Assembly (NCBI GenBank): GCA_963995525.1
Contig: OZ023207.1
Coordinates: forward strand, 34,681,292-34,745,291
Reading direction: 5' to 3'
DNA length: 64,000 nucleotides
Source of the DNA: Escarpia spicata
Lineage: Eukaryota; Annelida; Polychaeta; Sabellida; Siboglinidae
Shown: in pieces, positions 39,130-49,639 of the stretch
Numbering within the stretch: position 1 is the first letter of the stretch
How the letters are laid out: every line of letters begins with the position of its first letter
Program-made: the position numbers and the translations under genes
The notes under the pieces: model-generated
Database searches by the model: none
Seen by the model: the letters and a program-made list of their open reading frames with translations, nothing else
What the model was told of the DNA's origin: nothing

Positions 39130-39410
39130 GTGATTGAACACCTCCAGGTAGCTTACGTTCTCTGTGTTATCCATCACCTTATTCAGCACGGTGTGTTTCC
39201 CTTGCCGAAGAGGGCAGACACGGTGTCACACCCAGAAAGAGCATGGACGAAGAACAGTGGGTCGCAGTAGTTCGGATGTTTTCCTGATATTCAGAACATT
39301 GACCGGTTTTTTTAAACCATATATGGAGGTGACCAGAACACCACGCTGGATGCCCTGATATATAAGATAAATCCTTATGATAACTGTATGAATATTTATT
39401 ACGGACAGGT
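39130..39410 (-). pseudogene. Remnant of an unnamed repeat-borne protein (HALSGCDTVSALFGKG motif)
   Basis: The minus strand from about 39245 reads FFVHALSGCDTVSALFGKG, then after a shift a VMDNTE-like stretch. The HAL.GCDT.SA..GKG signature recurs in uncharacterised repeat-associated proteins of invertebrates. Only this part is recognisable. It abuts the truncated end of the hexon-like gene, so its insertion or a rearrangement may have removed the hexon tail. Confidence 0.55.
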
Positions 39411-41196
39411 ACGTTCACATATAGACTTGTGTTAAGTTATAGAGGTTGCTCAAAGCTCTTTGCACTTACACATGTGTCCGTTCTTCAAAATGGTGCTCAT
39501 TGCAACATGCGTCTATGCATGTTTGTAAATGAGTTGATAGCTCCATGGGAAAGCCATCAGGAAGTATTAATTATCCTCGGTGTTCCGACTGGAGACGCTG
39601 CCGTCGACAACTGCCGATGCCCGGCAGCATTCATTCCGACAGTACCACACAGTGCCGCAGTCGAGTGTATACACCCTGCCTCCCACTGACTGGATATTTT
39701 AAAGTTCTAATCCTATATGTTGCTGTACATATTTTAATTTTGAATTTTGGTTCAAATTGGGACGCCAACGGTATATTCGGTTACAGCTCCTCCGCATGGT
39801 ATTGTGTGGATGTAAAGTCCAGTGTGTGAAGGTCTGCGGATGTCGGAAGGTGGGACACTGTTGCACTCCTATGTGTGCATCCTCCAGTGGCCAGTCCTGC
39901 TCTAACATCATGCAGGACGACACATAAACGCACACATAGACGGTCTGGGATTGGTGCAGTTGCTTTCAAGTTTGTTTATATCAGTGTATATGAATGTATA
40001 TCGCGCTGATGTTGCCAATGCTATCTAGTGTCATGATTAAGCTGTTAATATTTGAACTACCGGTATAGATAGATGCAACAATGATTTAATTAATTTCACA
40101 GACAAACCGGCATGTGAGTCCAAATAATTAGTAAGGTTGTGACTTATGTGGGTCAAATCTCGAAAATGACTTTAGTGATTTTGAAAATGAAACGCATACA
40201 CGTTTTCTGAAATTGGCACACGCACGCATGCACACACATATGTTGATATAACATTGTTATGCTTTCAAAACAACTAAGCCTTAATTTTAAACTTTCTTAT
40301 ATCACAGTTGCAGTGTTTTCAGAATAATTCTACATAACATGGTCTGGCCGAGTAAACGCGTCGCTGACCACATAGAATTTGTATAAAAGTTATTTAGCCT
40401 ACTTAGAAATGTTACAATTTCTTTTATTTAACAGACACATATAAAATAGAAAAATAACTGCTTGAAGAATTTCCGTCAATGTTCATTGCAGTCCATCATT
40501 TCTTTTAATGCAAAACAATATTAATTTTACTATGTACAGTTTACGGCGTTTTCACGCAGAATGGTAGCGCAGAGGCGAGGCCAAGTCAGTATCACAAACG
40601 CAAGTAATATCTATGTGAGATTTTTACTTTTTTTGTTAAACGTTCTGAGACAAGTGATGGAGAAACGATTATACGAGTTGGTGGACCAGTGGTAGAGAGA
40701 CGGAGATAAGATGGATGTGTCTATAAGGTGTGGTAGGACAGCTTCTTTCCTGTCGATCGTTTATTTATGCTAAGTCGAAGGGTATGGTCGGGTGTTTAAG
40801 TATGTTGAGCACTCTTATCAGTACAGAAAGGCGATGTTTAGTTAGTAGTTGCCGAATGCGCAGAAAGTATCAAAGAGTCAAGGTCAGCATACATAGCAAA
40901 ATGAAGAAGTAGAGCCATAAGGAAGAGGAGAAGAGCATCCGAGTGGGACGCTATCCGTGTCGACTGTATGCGGAACTTATTGGTGACAAAGTTCACGACA
41001 TTGACTGAGTTGAGAGAGGGTTGCTGGCTACCAGAAACGTTGAACTGGTGGAGTAGGTGCTGTCGAAAGAAGGGTTTGGGGATCGGCTACAGTGGGAATA
41101 AAGGTCAAAACACGCTCATCAAATTAATGATGAAGGGGCGTGATCAATGCAGAATATAAAACATGATTACATACTTCGCGCGTGCCATTCGTCGAG
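39411..41196. other. Mostly non-coding; degenerate open frames before the ATPase
   Basis: 39.4-40.6 kb shows nothing recognisable. From about 40640 to 41160 several short plus-strand frames (for example YELVDQW and EEEKSIRVGRYPC-type pieces) suggest a decayed gene. I cannot identify it, and no His/Asp/Cys adenain-type protease pattern could be found. Confidence 0.4.
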
Positions 41197-41790
41197 ATGG
41201 ATACGTCGTTGAAGCATCCTTTTACATGTCTCGTAACCAGTCCATCAGTATGCGGTAAGACCATGCTCCTGACCCAGCTCTTGCGGTTCGCTACCTCCGT
41301 CTATAATAGACTGACCGCCTTAGAGGATCTTGTGGTGCTACGGTCAATGGCAAAGGACGTATGTGTCTATAGCAGGAACTATACATCACGTGGAGTTCGT
41401 AGACGATTTACTGGACCTGAATACGTTCCACCCGGGAACGAGGATGCTCCTCATCCTCGATGACCTCATGGCAGAGACGGACCCTCGGGTCACGACCCTG
41501 TTCACGAAAAGAGTCATCACTGTATCACATCCATTGTGTATCTACTACAAAACTTGTTTCCGAAAGGGAAGTCAATCCGCATCATCACCTTGAATTCACA
41601 GTACATGGTGTTGTTCAAGAGTCCAAATGACGCGCGTCAAATAGGTCAACTGGCTAAACAGATAGAATGAAGTACTTGCAGGGCGCTTTCAAAGACCACA
41701 GTATGGTTACCTACTGGTAGACCTAAAACAGGAAACGCCGGAAATGGGGTGCCTGCTCACGAGTATCTTCCTCGATGACGTCGTTTAGTA
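41197..41790 (+). pseudogene. Polinton FtsK/HerA-type packaging ATPase (A32-like)
   Basis: The ATG at 41197 begins MDTSLKHPFTCLV followed by a Walker A-like SPSVCGKTML, in which the usual first Gly is Ser. After a shift near 41325 come VLWCYGQW-type sequence, FVDDLLDLN and the Walker B block LLILDDLMAETD with LFTKRV. Next are a LFPKGKS-like segment (spread over frames) and LNSQYMVLFKSPNDARQIGQLA, the sensor/arginine region. A final GYLLVDLKQETPE ends near 41790. The family pumps DNA into capsids. At least three frameshifts break it. Confidence 0.88.
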
Positions 41791-41829
41791 CCGAGATTAT
41801 AAAAGACGAAGTGCATCGTGCTAGTTAGC

Positions 41830-42493
41830 ATTACCGATACGTCAGAACGCGTGATGAGACATATTGTGTCTGCAGTTGTTGAATAGGAACAAGTACACAA
41901 AATTGAGAAACGCCATCCCCGCCAACGCCGACGCCGACCTCATGTGTAGTGTAAGCGAATGCGCGTACAACATTCTGGAAGCGAACGTAAAATTGACAAA
42001 GAGACAGAAAAATACCGAGGCTGTACGCCGATGTGAAGAGCGTCCTCGAGCGTATGAACCTGGCTGAACGGGAAAAAGTGTTACTATACAATCTGCTATT
42101 GGATCGTTACAATGTCATGGACGACCAACGAAACAACAGCCGGTAAGTGTGTCTATGGTGAATCCACCTGGAGAGACCCCGCCAACACCTCCACTGCCAG
42201 CAGTGCACCCACCGCCGGCGTTGAAATAGTGGAAAGTTCCCCTAAAAGTATTAAAACAAGAGTGAGACTGCTGCTGGAAAAAATGATGGCGGACCCGTCG
42301 ATCCGGTGGAACGACCGTGGGGAGGAAGTTCGCGTACAACGGCATCCCTATTCGAGGAAGCAACAAGGTAGACCTCGTGAACGACGTCCTGCGAAAACGG
42401 AAAGCTAGCTCGCCGGTGGGGTGGGTATCATTCGCGCCTTATCTGAGACGCCTGAACGTACCAATGGAGTTTAAGTTCAGGCGTCTCAGATAA
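41830..42493 (+). pseudogene. Conserved Polinton ORF of unknown function downstream of the ATPase
   Basis: The 41864 frame gives NRNKYTKLRNAIPANADADL, SVSECAYNILEANVKLTKRQ, then after shifts NLAEREKVLLYNLLLDRYN, a Pro-rich linker, and IRWNDRGEEV. A last shift gives NKVDLVNDVLRKRKASSPVGW and an end at about 42490. This two-part pattern (ILKGNV.LT..Q-like helix region, then a W..RGE..DL..D.LR.RK..P.GW tail) is common beside Polinton ATPase genes. Its function is unknown. The final codons lie in the left arm and loop of a perfect hairpin. Confidence 0.65.
42439..42493. terminator. Perfect 19-bp hairpin at the junction of two Polinton genes
   Basis: Arms 42439-42457 and 42475-42493 are exact reverse complements (TTATCTGAGACGCCTGAAC and its complement), separated by a 17-bp loop. 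It overlaps the 3' end of the preceding gene and lies about 58 bp before the next ATG. Labelling it a transcription or replication signal is inference from position. Confidence 0.6.
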
Positions 42494-42550
42494 CCTCGGT
42501 GGGCTGCTTATTAAAGAGATATAAACTGCGTGGTGATGGTATAAGTCGTT

Positions 42551-42967
42551 ATGAAGTCAGTCCGAGTAGTTGTAGGAGCACTATTAATAATAGTTGGAGT
42601 GGCGGTCGTCGCACTCTTCGTTAGTCGGTACGATCAGTCGGCGGAGACTTGGTGCCCCGGATGTGTCGTGGTACGGAATGACACGGTATGGGTCGACAAA
42701 GTTGTGACACTAAACTCGACCACGTCTACATCGATCCGAAACGTGCAGGGTGTTACTGCGGCGTCGACACATTACATCAAGCGACCCGAAGAGTACAACA
42801 GCGCAGCTCAGACGAGTGTCGACGCCTCGAATCTGGAGACGGTGTGGCAGCGTTTGTACGGCGGCGATGACGGTCGATGCACGCCGAAACTTCTAGTACG
42901 AATGGGAACGTATATCAGCAAGTCAAAGAGACGGTCCAGGAAAGGGTACATTGCGAGCTGGAGCTAA
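42551..42967 (+). CDS. Putative signal-anchored protein of the Polinton, family unknown
   Basis: A clean 138-residue frame from ATG 42551 begins MKSVRVV followed by VGALLIIVGVAVVALFV, a signal anchor or signal peptide. The ectodomain-like part has a CPGC pair, several N-x-T sites (for instance near NDTVW and NSTTST), and a basic C-terminus (SKSKRRSRKG). It lies between the ATPase-side genes and the second integrase tail, on the same strand. Among the damaged neighbours it is unusually open. The C-terminal third overlaps alternative frames, so a late frameshift is possible. I recognise no homologous family; a virion membrane or receptor-related role would be pure guess. Confidence 0.5.
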   Translation: MKSVRVVVGALLIIVGVAVVALFVSRYDQSAETWCPGCVVVRNDTVWVDKVVTLNSTTSTSIRNVQGVTAASTHYIKRPEEYNSAAQTSVDASNLETVWQRLYGGDDGRCTPKLLVRMGTYISKSKRRSRKGYIASWS

Positions 42968-42984
42968 GAAATCTTCATCGTGGG

Positions 42985-43150
42985 AGAGAGGCACCCGTCC
43001 GACCGTATAACGATTGGTCGACGACGTCGGAACGACACTGGACGGAATGTTCTACGAAAAGGAACTGCAGAAAGTACTCGTCTCGAAGGACAAACTTTAC
43101 CGCGTGTAGGCGATACTGCAGAGTCGGTAGACTGGTAAGCGGGATGAGGT
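42985..43150 (+). pseudogene. Polinton integrase C-terminal remnant (cassette copy 2)
   Basis: The frame through 43030-43107 reads TLDGMFYEKELQKV and KLYRV followed by a stop, matching the DGTFYE..LQKV..LYRV part of copy 1 at 36.35-36.42 kb. The chromodomain is heavily decayed. Confidence 0.75.
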
Positions 43151-43399
43151 ACTAATGAAATAAAGGCATGGATGTCGAGACCAGTTTGCGTCGCTAGCGT
43201 CTCTGCAACGGGTGCCGACGGTTGCATGAACCGAAGATAAGACGTCGGCGACCGTGTCGGCTTCGAAAGGTGTCCGACGGACTTCGGGAGCTGGAGCGAC
43301 TTAGAAAAGGTAGTCGCACAACCTCCGAACCTCAGTTGGGTGATGGGCAAAGTGGAAGCGATCAGTAATGTCGGAAGCACCGGGTCGTCGCGTAGCAGG

Positions 43400-43585
43400 C
43401 TTCTCTGCGGTAACGATTGCCCAGAAGGGGAAATTGTTTATCTATGCCAGGTCGTCGTCCTCTATACAGTAATCGTGGTCACTATATAGAATTTGACGCG
43501 AGGCCAAGGGGACACCAAACTGTTCAGTAGCTGGCTGTGTAGAGTAGCTGCATATGTTACCTTCTCCAGAATCCGTCTATGAAAC
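43400..43585 (+). pseudogene. Polinton small membrane protein (cassette copy 2)
   Basis: The hydrophobic core IVYLCQVVVLYTVIVVTI corresponds to the membrane segment of copy 1, followed by a TAG and then NLTRGQGDTKLF, parallel to the HLSIGQGNPTLW stretch of copy 1. It ends just before the penton-like start at 43589. Confidence 0.7.
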
Positions 43586-43588
43586 GTG

Positions 43589-44358
43589 ATGGAATCGTCT
43601 GACTTTTAACTAACGTTACCTAGCAACGCGTACGTGAACATTCACCCCGACAACACGCTGACCCACTATATCACGACACTACCGCAACGTCTCAACTTGT
43701 CGGGTCAGTGGGTTTCCGTTGTCGTGGAGATACTCTACATGAATAGTAGTTGTTAAAACGTGAGAGAGGAGAACGCGTGGGTCTGTATAGGGTTAAAAAA
43801 TGCGGCCGATCACTACGACGAGAACCAGGATGGAGGCCGGGTATTATCAAGGACCCCAGATTATGTTCACAACGATAAACAAAGCCCTACTCCGTGCTTT
43901 GCCGGATAACGTCTGAGTTATAGCATCATCAGATACAAGATGACATTAACGATGCTATCGAACGCCATATCGTGGACATGACCACCACCAGTCTAGGCTT
44001 TCGTGTCCACGTGCTGCTTGGACCGAAGAACGACATAAAGGGGAAGGAACTTGTCAAATAACCGAAGCCCTTGTGGATATGTCGCGGGGGTTCGAGTCGC
44101 TCTACGTCTACACAAACTTCGTTGAACCTCGTGTCGACAGCGACAGCTTCGTGCCATTGATGCGTATCATCCCGCATAGCGGTAGGCAGGGCGACCCCGT
44201 GTTGAAGACCTTCTAAAAGAACCAGTATGTACCGCTCCTGTGCAAGGAGTTCGGCACGATGTAGATCGATATAAGGGACGACACCGGTCGAACGTTTGCC
44301 ATTCGAGCGCGAGAAGGTCGTCGTGACGCTTCATTTCAGACCCACGATATTATTTTAA
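43589..44358 (+). pseudogene. Penton-like protein (cassette copy 2, heavily mutated)
   Basis: The ATG at 43589 is followed by a stop after five codons, then LTLPSNAYVNIHPDNTLTHY and LSGQWVS, parallel to copy 1. Later segments (LYVYTNFVEPRVDSDSFVPL and RIIPHSGRQGD) also match copy 1 block by block. The stop at about 44356 is two bases before the next ATG, as in copy 1. Many stops and shifts show longer decay than in copy 1. Confidence 0.75.
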
Positions 44359-44360
44359 TT

Positions 44361-44770
44361 ATGAGAGCCAGCAGCAGCTTGTGCGAGGATTACTACACGC
44401 GGCAGGAACGGGGTAATCTACCGTTTTTCGAAGGCGCTAGAGTACAGCGAGGTCACGGGTTTGAAACTTGTTCGGAAGCCTGCTACGGAGCGCTATGCCC
44501 CTCATCAAGAATGGCGCCTTGGCACTAGGAAAGCGAGCGCTGATCACAGACATGCGCGTGACATGAGACGTCGCTGCCGGTCAGTACTTGAAACACGCGG
44601 TAAAACGACGTGCGAAAGAAGCGGGAGGCGAATAAATCGACGGTCTGCTTAAACCTCCGGCATCGGGTCGCCGGCAGGCCGCAACTACACCGAAACGACG
44701 TCGTAAAGAACGGGGGCTACCGACCGGAGGCTACCGACCGGAGACATATTCACCGACTAGAAGAATGGGT
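44361..44770 (+). pseudogene. pX/VI-like basic protein (cassette copy 2)
   Basis: The ATG at 44361 opens MRASSSLCEDYYTRQE, then LPFFEGARVQRGHG. After a shift, MPLIKNGALALGKRALIT corresponds to MPLVKRGAMALGKRVIST in copy 1, and a Lys/Arg-rich tail follows. It overlaps the hexon-like start at 44764. Confidence 0.7.
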
Positions 44771-45545
44771 TTAATGCATCAGCAATCGTGCGTGTGTAAA
44801 AAGAGTTAACTATACCTGTTCAGCGTGCCGACGACGCAGACGAGCATTGAGAGCGGACAATGGATCTCCACCAATCTTGATGACTCTCGACTTTCCCATC
44901 GGGTTTCTCATACCGGGGTCGGGACACGACTACCTGGACCTGTCGAGCGTTCGACTGTACGTGAGAGCGCGCGTAGCATCAGGGACCGTGACATCAACTG
45001 GTTGCATTCGCTGTTTAGTCCATTCGAAATGTCGATGATCGGAACGATGGTGACCCCCGCCGCGCCTACATCGAGACGCCGTTGAGTTACCACGCCGAAG
45101 CCAAGGATATGCAGCTCTAGTGCGGTCAGTGGTGTAAGAACAAGACGGGTTTTATGGAATCGGTCGGCGCCGATAACAAAGGAATGCAACAAAAACGCGG
45201 GTACTCACGAGGAAACGCGATATGGAGCAGCTGGGGCGAGTGCACGCGGGCGTGTTCATGCAAGACGGCTATCTGCTGAACGGGGGTCGACATTTAGCTC
45301 CGTCTGGTGCGAAATAAGGCCGCGTTCAAGCTAATAGCTGACGGGCGCCAACCCAGGGTTCAAGATAAAACTGTTCGAGACATCCATTCATATGCGAATG
45401 GCCAAACTGAACCCGGCCGTACAGCTCGGTCACATCAAACTGTTGACGAAGGGGACGTCCAAGTACCCGCTACGTCGAATCGACTGCAAAGTGTTTCCAT
45501 TCCCGCAGGAGACCATGTCTCACAATCACGAGAACGTATAACTTG
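44764..45545 (+). pseudogene. Hexon-like major capsid protein (cassette copy 2, deleted and frameshifted)
   Basis: The ATG at 44764 starts MGLMHQQSC and, past one stop, FSVPTTQTSIESG, then after a shift FLIPGSGHDYLDLSS. These match copy 1 block by block. The WLHSLFSPFEMSMIG region, a KLF..SIHMRMAKLNPAVQLGHI stretch and a CKVFPFPQE stretch follow in shifted frames. The protein then ends near 45545, shorter than copy 1 through internal deletions and loss of the 3' end. Confidence 0.8.
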
Positions 45546-46029
45546 GCGTGCTGATCTGCAGTCTACGGTATGTGGTCGATATTGTGTCGCATACCTGATG
45601 CACCGATGTCGGTGTATCCCACTTAAACTTTTTAAAAACCTGTTCGGATCGGACTTTTGTAATAAACGACTGTCGTGTATTTGACTGGCTTAAAAGCATC
45701 AATAAATAAATAAAGCGATTCGTGATTGTAGATTATTTATAGAGAATAGCGTGCTTGCATGTTAGTATGATGATACACAGAGAGTGGTCTTTGATGTACG
45801 TTTATAGACGTAATAAAAGTCGAAAACGCGTTTCGGTGTTGGTGTTCCATTTTCTTTATTCATTGTGTTACAAAGCGCTAATCGCGCTACAACAAGGCGA
45901 TATCCGCCGTATTACAACAAATACAAATAACAATTAATAATAATAATAATTTACTGCATTTCTCTGCGCCATAAATCTGGCAGTTACTACCATTCAGAGG
46001 CGCATTACATTCCTAAAAACATGGCGTTA
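45546..46029. other. Non-coding gap between convergent capsid and polymerase genes
   Basis: Contains AATAAATAAATAAAG near 45702, a plausible poly(A) signal for the plus-strand genes, and repeated AATAATAATAAT near 45937. The pieces CAAAGCGCTAATCGCGCTACAACAAGGCG and GGCGTTAGTTGCGCTACAATAAGGCG-like sequence form an imperfect direct repeat about 160 bp apart. Confidence 0.45.
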
Positions 46030-48225
46030 GTTGCGCTACAATAAGGCGTCCGTCTGGACGAGAATCTGCACCGTGCTTACCACGACGTCGAGCACGCGGG
46101 GCTTGGCTTAAAAAAACGTGAGAGCGGCTCGCTCCTGGACGTACTTCAGCACACACGAGACTTTCACTTGAAACCCTCGGTTTCATTCGCGGCCGTTCCG
46201 CCGTCCCGAGATCACGTTGAGGAAAGTGTTATTGTTGATATCTTTCTGACCCTTTGAACTGTACTTGTCGGTCGATTCGAAGCAGACGTACAGCTTTCTG
46301 TAGAGAGCGATCATTCCACTCCTCCATAAAAAAGTCCTAGAGTTATCTTGTTGTACGCCCGATTGTTGTCGACGACGATGTCGAGTTGACGAAAGCATCG
46401 GTCGTTGGTGAGAGTCGACGAATTGACGTTCATGCAATACGTGATGTCCCGGTGACGGTCGAGCCTATTTAACATTTGCCCGTACACTATGTTCCCCAGA
46501 AGTTTCATAGTGTCGGCGACGATGTCCTTGTAAGGTTTGGCGTCCCCCTCGCGACGGGCCGAAGACACCTTGCCGCCGAACCCGCGGAAGCAGGGGTTCG
46601 GATCGTACTCGACGATCTGGTACACTCGGTTGACGACGAGAACGTGATCCAGGTACCATCTCAGCAGGGGCGTGGCGAGAAAGGTTCTAGTACGTAAACA
46701 ATTCCCCAAGAACGTGAGTTGAATTGGGTCTGGAGGTCGTATCGACGCATGAAAGGACTGAGATAATCGTGGGTGATGTATGTGTTCTTGAATATAGGCT
46801 TTGTCTATGTAATTCGATAACGCAGGTCATCCGGCATACTAACGTCGCATTCGAACTGGCCGAATAGGGTACCGTCGAGCACGGTTTCGAGGACCTGTCC
46901 CGTTGTTAGCCGACAGTTTTCAACACAGGTTATTTCTTTGCCGTTCTCCATTCGTAGTACCACACCTCTGCGAGCTTGACGAAGCGGCGAAAGGACGCCG
47001 TGGTAGAGCGCGTCTCGGTGAGAAGGTAGGTCATTAGCTTACCATTGATGACGTTTATGGCCGTACTGACGCTATATGAAGGACAACCGTGGAACTGATA
47101 GGACGTCTTCGTTTCGAGTCAAGCCATATGCAACCAACTGAACGGTCGTAGACGAGAGTAGGCAAGTTCCGCTTGAATGGGAGGTGTCTTCGTTTTATGA
47201 CACCGCCCATCGACGCGAAACTTGCCTTCTCTCATCTACAACCATTGTTGTGTTGGTGGCGTGTGGCTTGATCCGTTGGAATGGATTCACACATCAACCA
47301 TTCCGTGGGCATACGACTGTACCGGTGCACCGGATCCAGTAGAAAAGCGGTATCTTCGCGGCGGCGCGTGTAACAGCCCGTTGGCTTGTCTTGTCTCAAG
47401 GCCAAGAGGTAGAAGGCATTTGCATCGTACCTGACCACCGGCCAGAATATATCGGCGATTTCATTCCTGTTGTCCTCCGCCGTAGCGCAGTGGCATCTCC
47501 CTCGTCAAGACGCGAAAATACGACCCGCTTACCAGTCTACGATAGCCGTGCCCCTGACCACCTTGATCTTCACCACCTTATGTAGCTCCTCATTCGATTC
47601 GTTAAACAGCGTGAAGTGGGTCTTCGGGGGATGGCCGTTGAATATGTAGACCAGCGTCATTACTGGTACGCTGACACTGTCTTTGAGCACGTCGATCCTT
47701 TGCTGTTGGTAAAAATCAAACTGCTTGTCGACGCCCTCTATGAGCGGCATCATGTCTCTGTTGTTGTAGCACATGAAATATTCCCGAAGCGTCGTCATGG
47801 CTTAGTCACTCCACACTATCCGGTATTGCTCTTAGGTCGTAGAAGTTTGTGATGTCTGGGAACGTCGCGTATGATTAGAGGTACTCAGGCTCGGCATGGG
47901 GCGGCGGCAGCAGCAGAAGCACTCGGTTGAGCTGTCTTCTGACGTTTTGTTGGCGGCGGTCCGTTGCCTCGACAACCAGTTCTGACGTGTCTGATTAAAT
48001 TGCTTTCGTGCTTGTAGGTACGACCGCAGTCGGTGCAGTCATAAAAGTGCACCTTGTTTTCCAGCCTCGGTTGACATTTTGTAGCGTGGTTTCTCATAGT
48101 TTCGCATTGACCGAAAGTTCAACCACATTTGGAACAAATGGGATTTTGAAATTTCTCGGTGTGTCTTTTCAAACGAACGAAAGCCCGCACCGCACGTCGG
48201 GTAGAAAAACAGATGGTTCAAGTAT
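46030..48225 (-). pseudogene. Polinton protein-primed DNA polymerase B (minus strand, internally deleted)
   Basis: On the minus strand it starts with a zinc-finger array (CGAGF.., YDCTDCGRTYKHESNLIRH) and a PPPTKRQK linker. It then jumps to LREYFMCYNNRDMMPL and VDKQFDFYQQQRIDVLKDS, the segment before the palm. Motif A is present as YDANAFYLLAL, then FECDVSMPDDL and PIFKNT, LRWYLDHVLVVNRVYQ, and motif B as ADTMKLLGNIVYGQ. The sequence then skips the motif C (DTDS) region and ends in KLYVCFESTDKYSSKG and NRGFQV. The exonuclease domain and motif C are therefore lost, leaving about 2.2 kb of an expected 3.5 kb or so. The gene is convergent with the capsid genes. Confidence 0.87.
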
Positions 48226-48327
48226 CTTCAAAAGCTGATCAGTGATTTCAGAGTAGGTATCGAGAGGGATGGTGATAATATATTCTAAAGAGGCAAGCCT
48301 CCCTTGGTTTAAACTAGCGCACCAGGA

Positions 48328-48539
48328 TGTGTCATCTTAGTAATAACAACACACATCGTGCGTACGGACTATATGTGTGGTGTCCACTGTCATAGGCCGC
48401 TCCCCTCCTCATGTAATTAAGGCCTGATCCCTGGGCGGAAGCGAGGAGTAGAAAAACAGAGTTAAAATTGGAAAGCACGTGTTTGTGTGAGTCTCTGTAT
48501 TAATCAATGTTTAGATACGATACAATTGAATACACTACA
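48328..48539 (+). repeat. 5' LTR of a Ty3/Gypsy element (start approximate)
   Basis: The segment ends in CTACA directly before a primer-binding site (TGGCGACGAG at 48541-48550). TGTGTCATC near 48328 is a possible TG start, but without a 3' LTR to align the boundary is uncertain. Confidence 0.6.
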
Positions 48540-48596
48540 TTGGCGACGAGTAAAACTACAATCGAACACTCAGTTGAACGATAAAACGAAACGAGA

Positions 48597-49639
48597 ATGG
48601 CAGTAATGCTGGAAATCGCAAGTATTCCGATGTGTGATACAAAAAGCGATCCGACCCAACTCGGAATAAAATGGACGCAGTGGCGTCGCAGTTTTGAACT
48701 GTACGTGAGAGCGAAAGGGGTAACAGATATGAAACAAAAGCGATCGATGCTGTTACATCATGCAGGACCAGAAGCCCAAGACATTTACTTCACAATGGAA
48801 GAGGTTGGTGGTGACGATGACTACGAACACGCAGTAATTGACAACTTATTTCACGCCAAAAGTCAACATTCCTTTCGAAAGACACGTGTTCCGTCAAGCC
48901 AGACAGATAGACAATGAAACGACAGACCAGTTCGTAACAAGGCTAAAACAACTGACGAAAACATATGAATTCGGATCCGAGGGAGACAACATGCTACGAG
49001 ATCAACTTGTCGAATCGTGCAAATCGCATCGTTTGCGTCACAAACTATTGTGAGAGAGACATGACATTACAAAAGGCTCAAGATATTGCTAGAGCAGAGG
49101 AAGCAGCAGATATGCATGCCAGAAAAATGGACAAGGGAAATGTGCTGATGCCGCATGAAGTAAACAAAGTGTCATGCAGTGGTGGTTGCCATAGCAGCAG
49201 CAGCAGCAGCAGCAACAGCAACGGTACGAAGAAAGGGACCAGATCAAAATATCAAAGCAGGTCAAAATGTGGATATCAACATTCTACGACATGCTACAGA
49301 TGTGGGAAGCCTTATCATTTTGCCAGAGATCGTCACTGCCCGGCAAAGAATGAAATATGTCGAAAATGCAATATGAAAGGAAATTTTGCTGTGATGTACA
49401 AAACGAAACAAAAGTGTGGAAGACGCAGGGACAAGAATAAAGCGGTAAACAAAGTTGCACAAAACACCGAGAGTGATGACGAGGACATATTCAGCGTGAA
49501 TAGACAGAAGAAGAAGTACATAAAACAACCGGAAACTGTTGTAAAGATGAATGAGAGAGCAGTTCATTGCATCATCGATACACGTGCGAGTGTAAATATC
49601 ATAGACGAAAACACGTACCAAGACTATGTGTCGATATGA
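48597..49639 (+). pseudogene. Gypsy gag and protease
   Basis: The ATG at 48597 opens a capsid-like region (KWTQWRRSFELYVRA) shifted by one frame at about 48870 into FERHVFRQARQ and TTDQFVTRLKQL, and again near 49050. The nucleocapsid has a zinc knuckle CYRCGKPYHF..HC, with a second degenerate one (CRKCNMKGNFAVM, final Cys lost). A Ser/Asn-rich run lies just before. The protease active site reads IIDTRAS instead of DTGAS. A stop at 49637 ends the frame directly at the RT region. Confidence 0.85.

Noticed and set aside
40640..41160. Adenain-like cysteine protease before the ATPase
   Set aside because: This is the expected place in some Polintons, but no catalytic pattern could be found in any frame.
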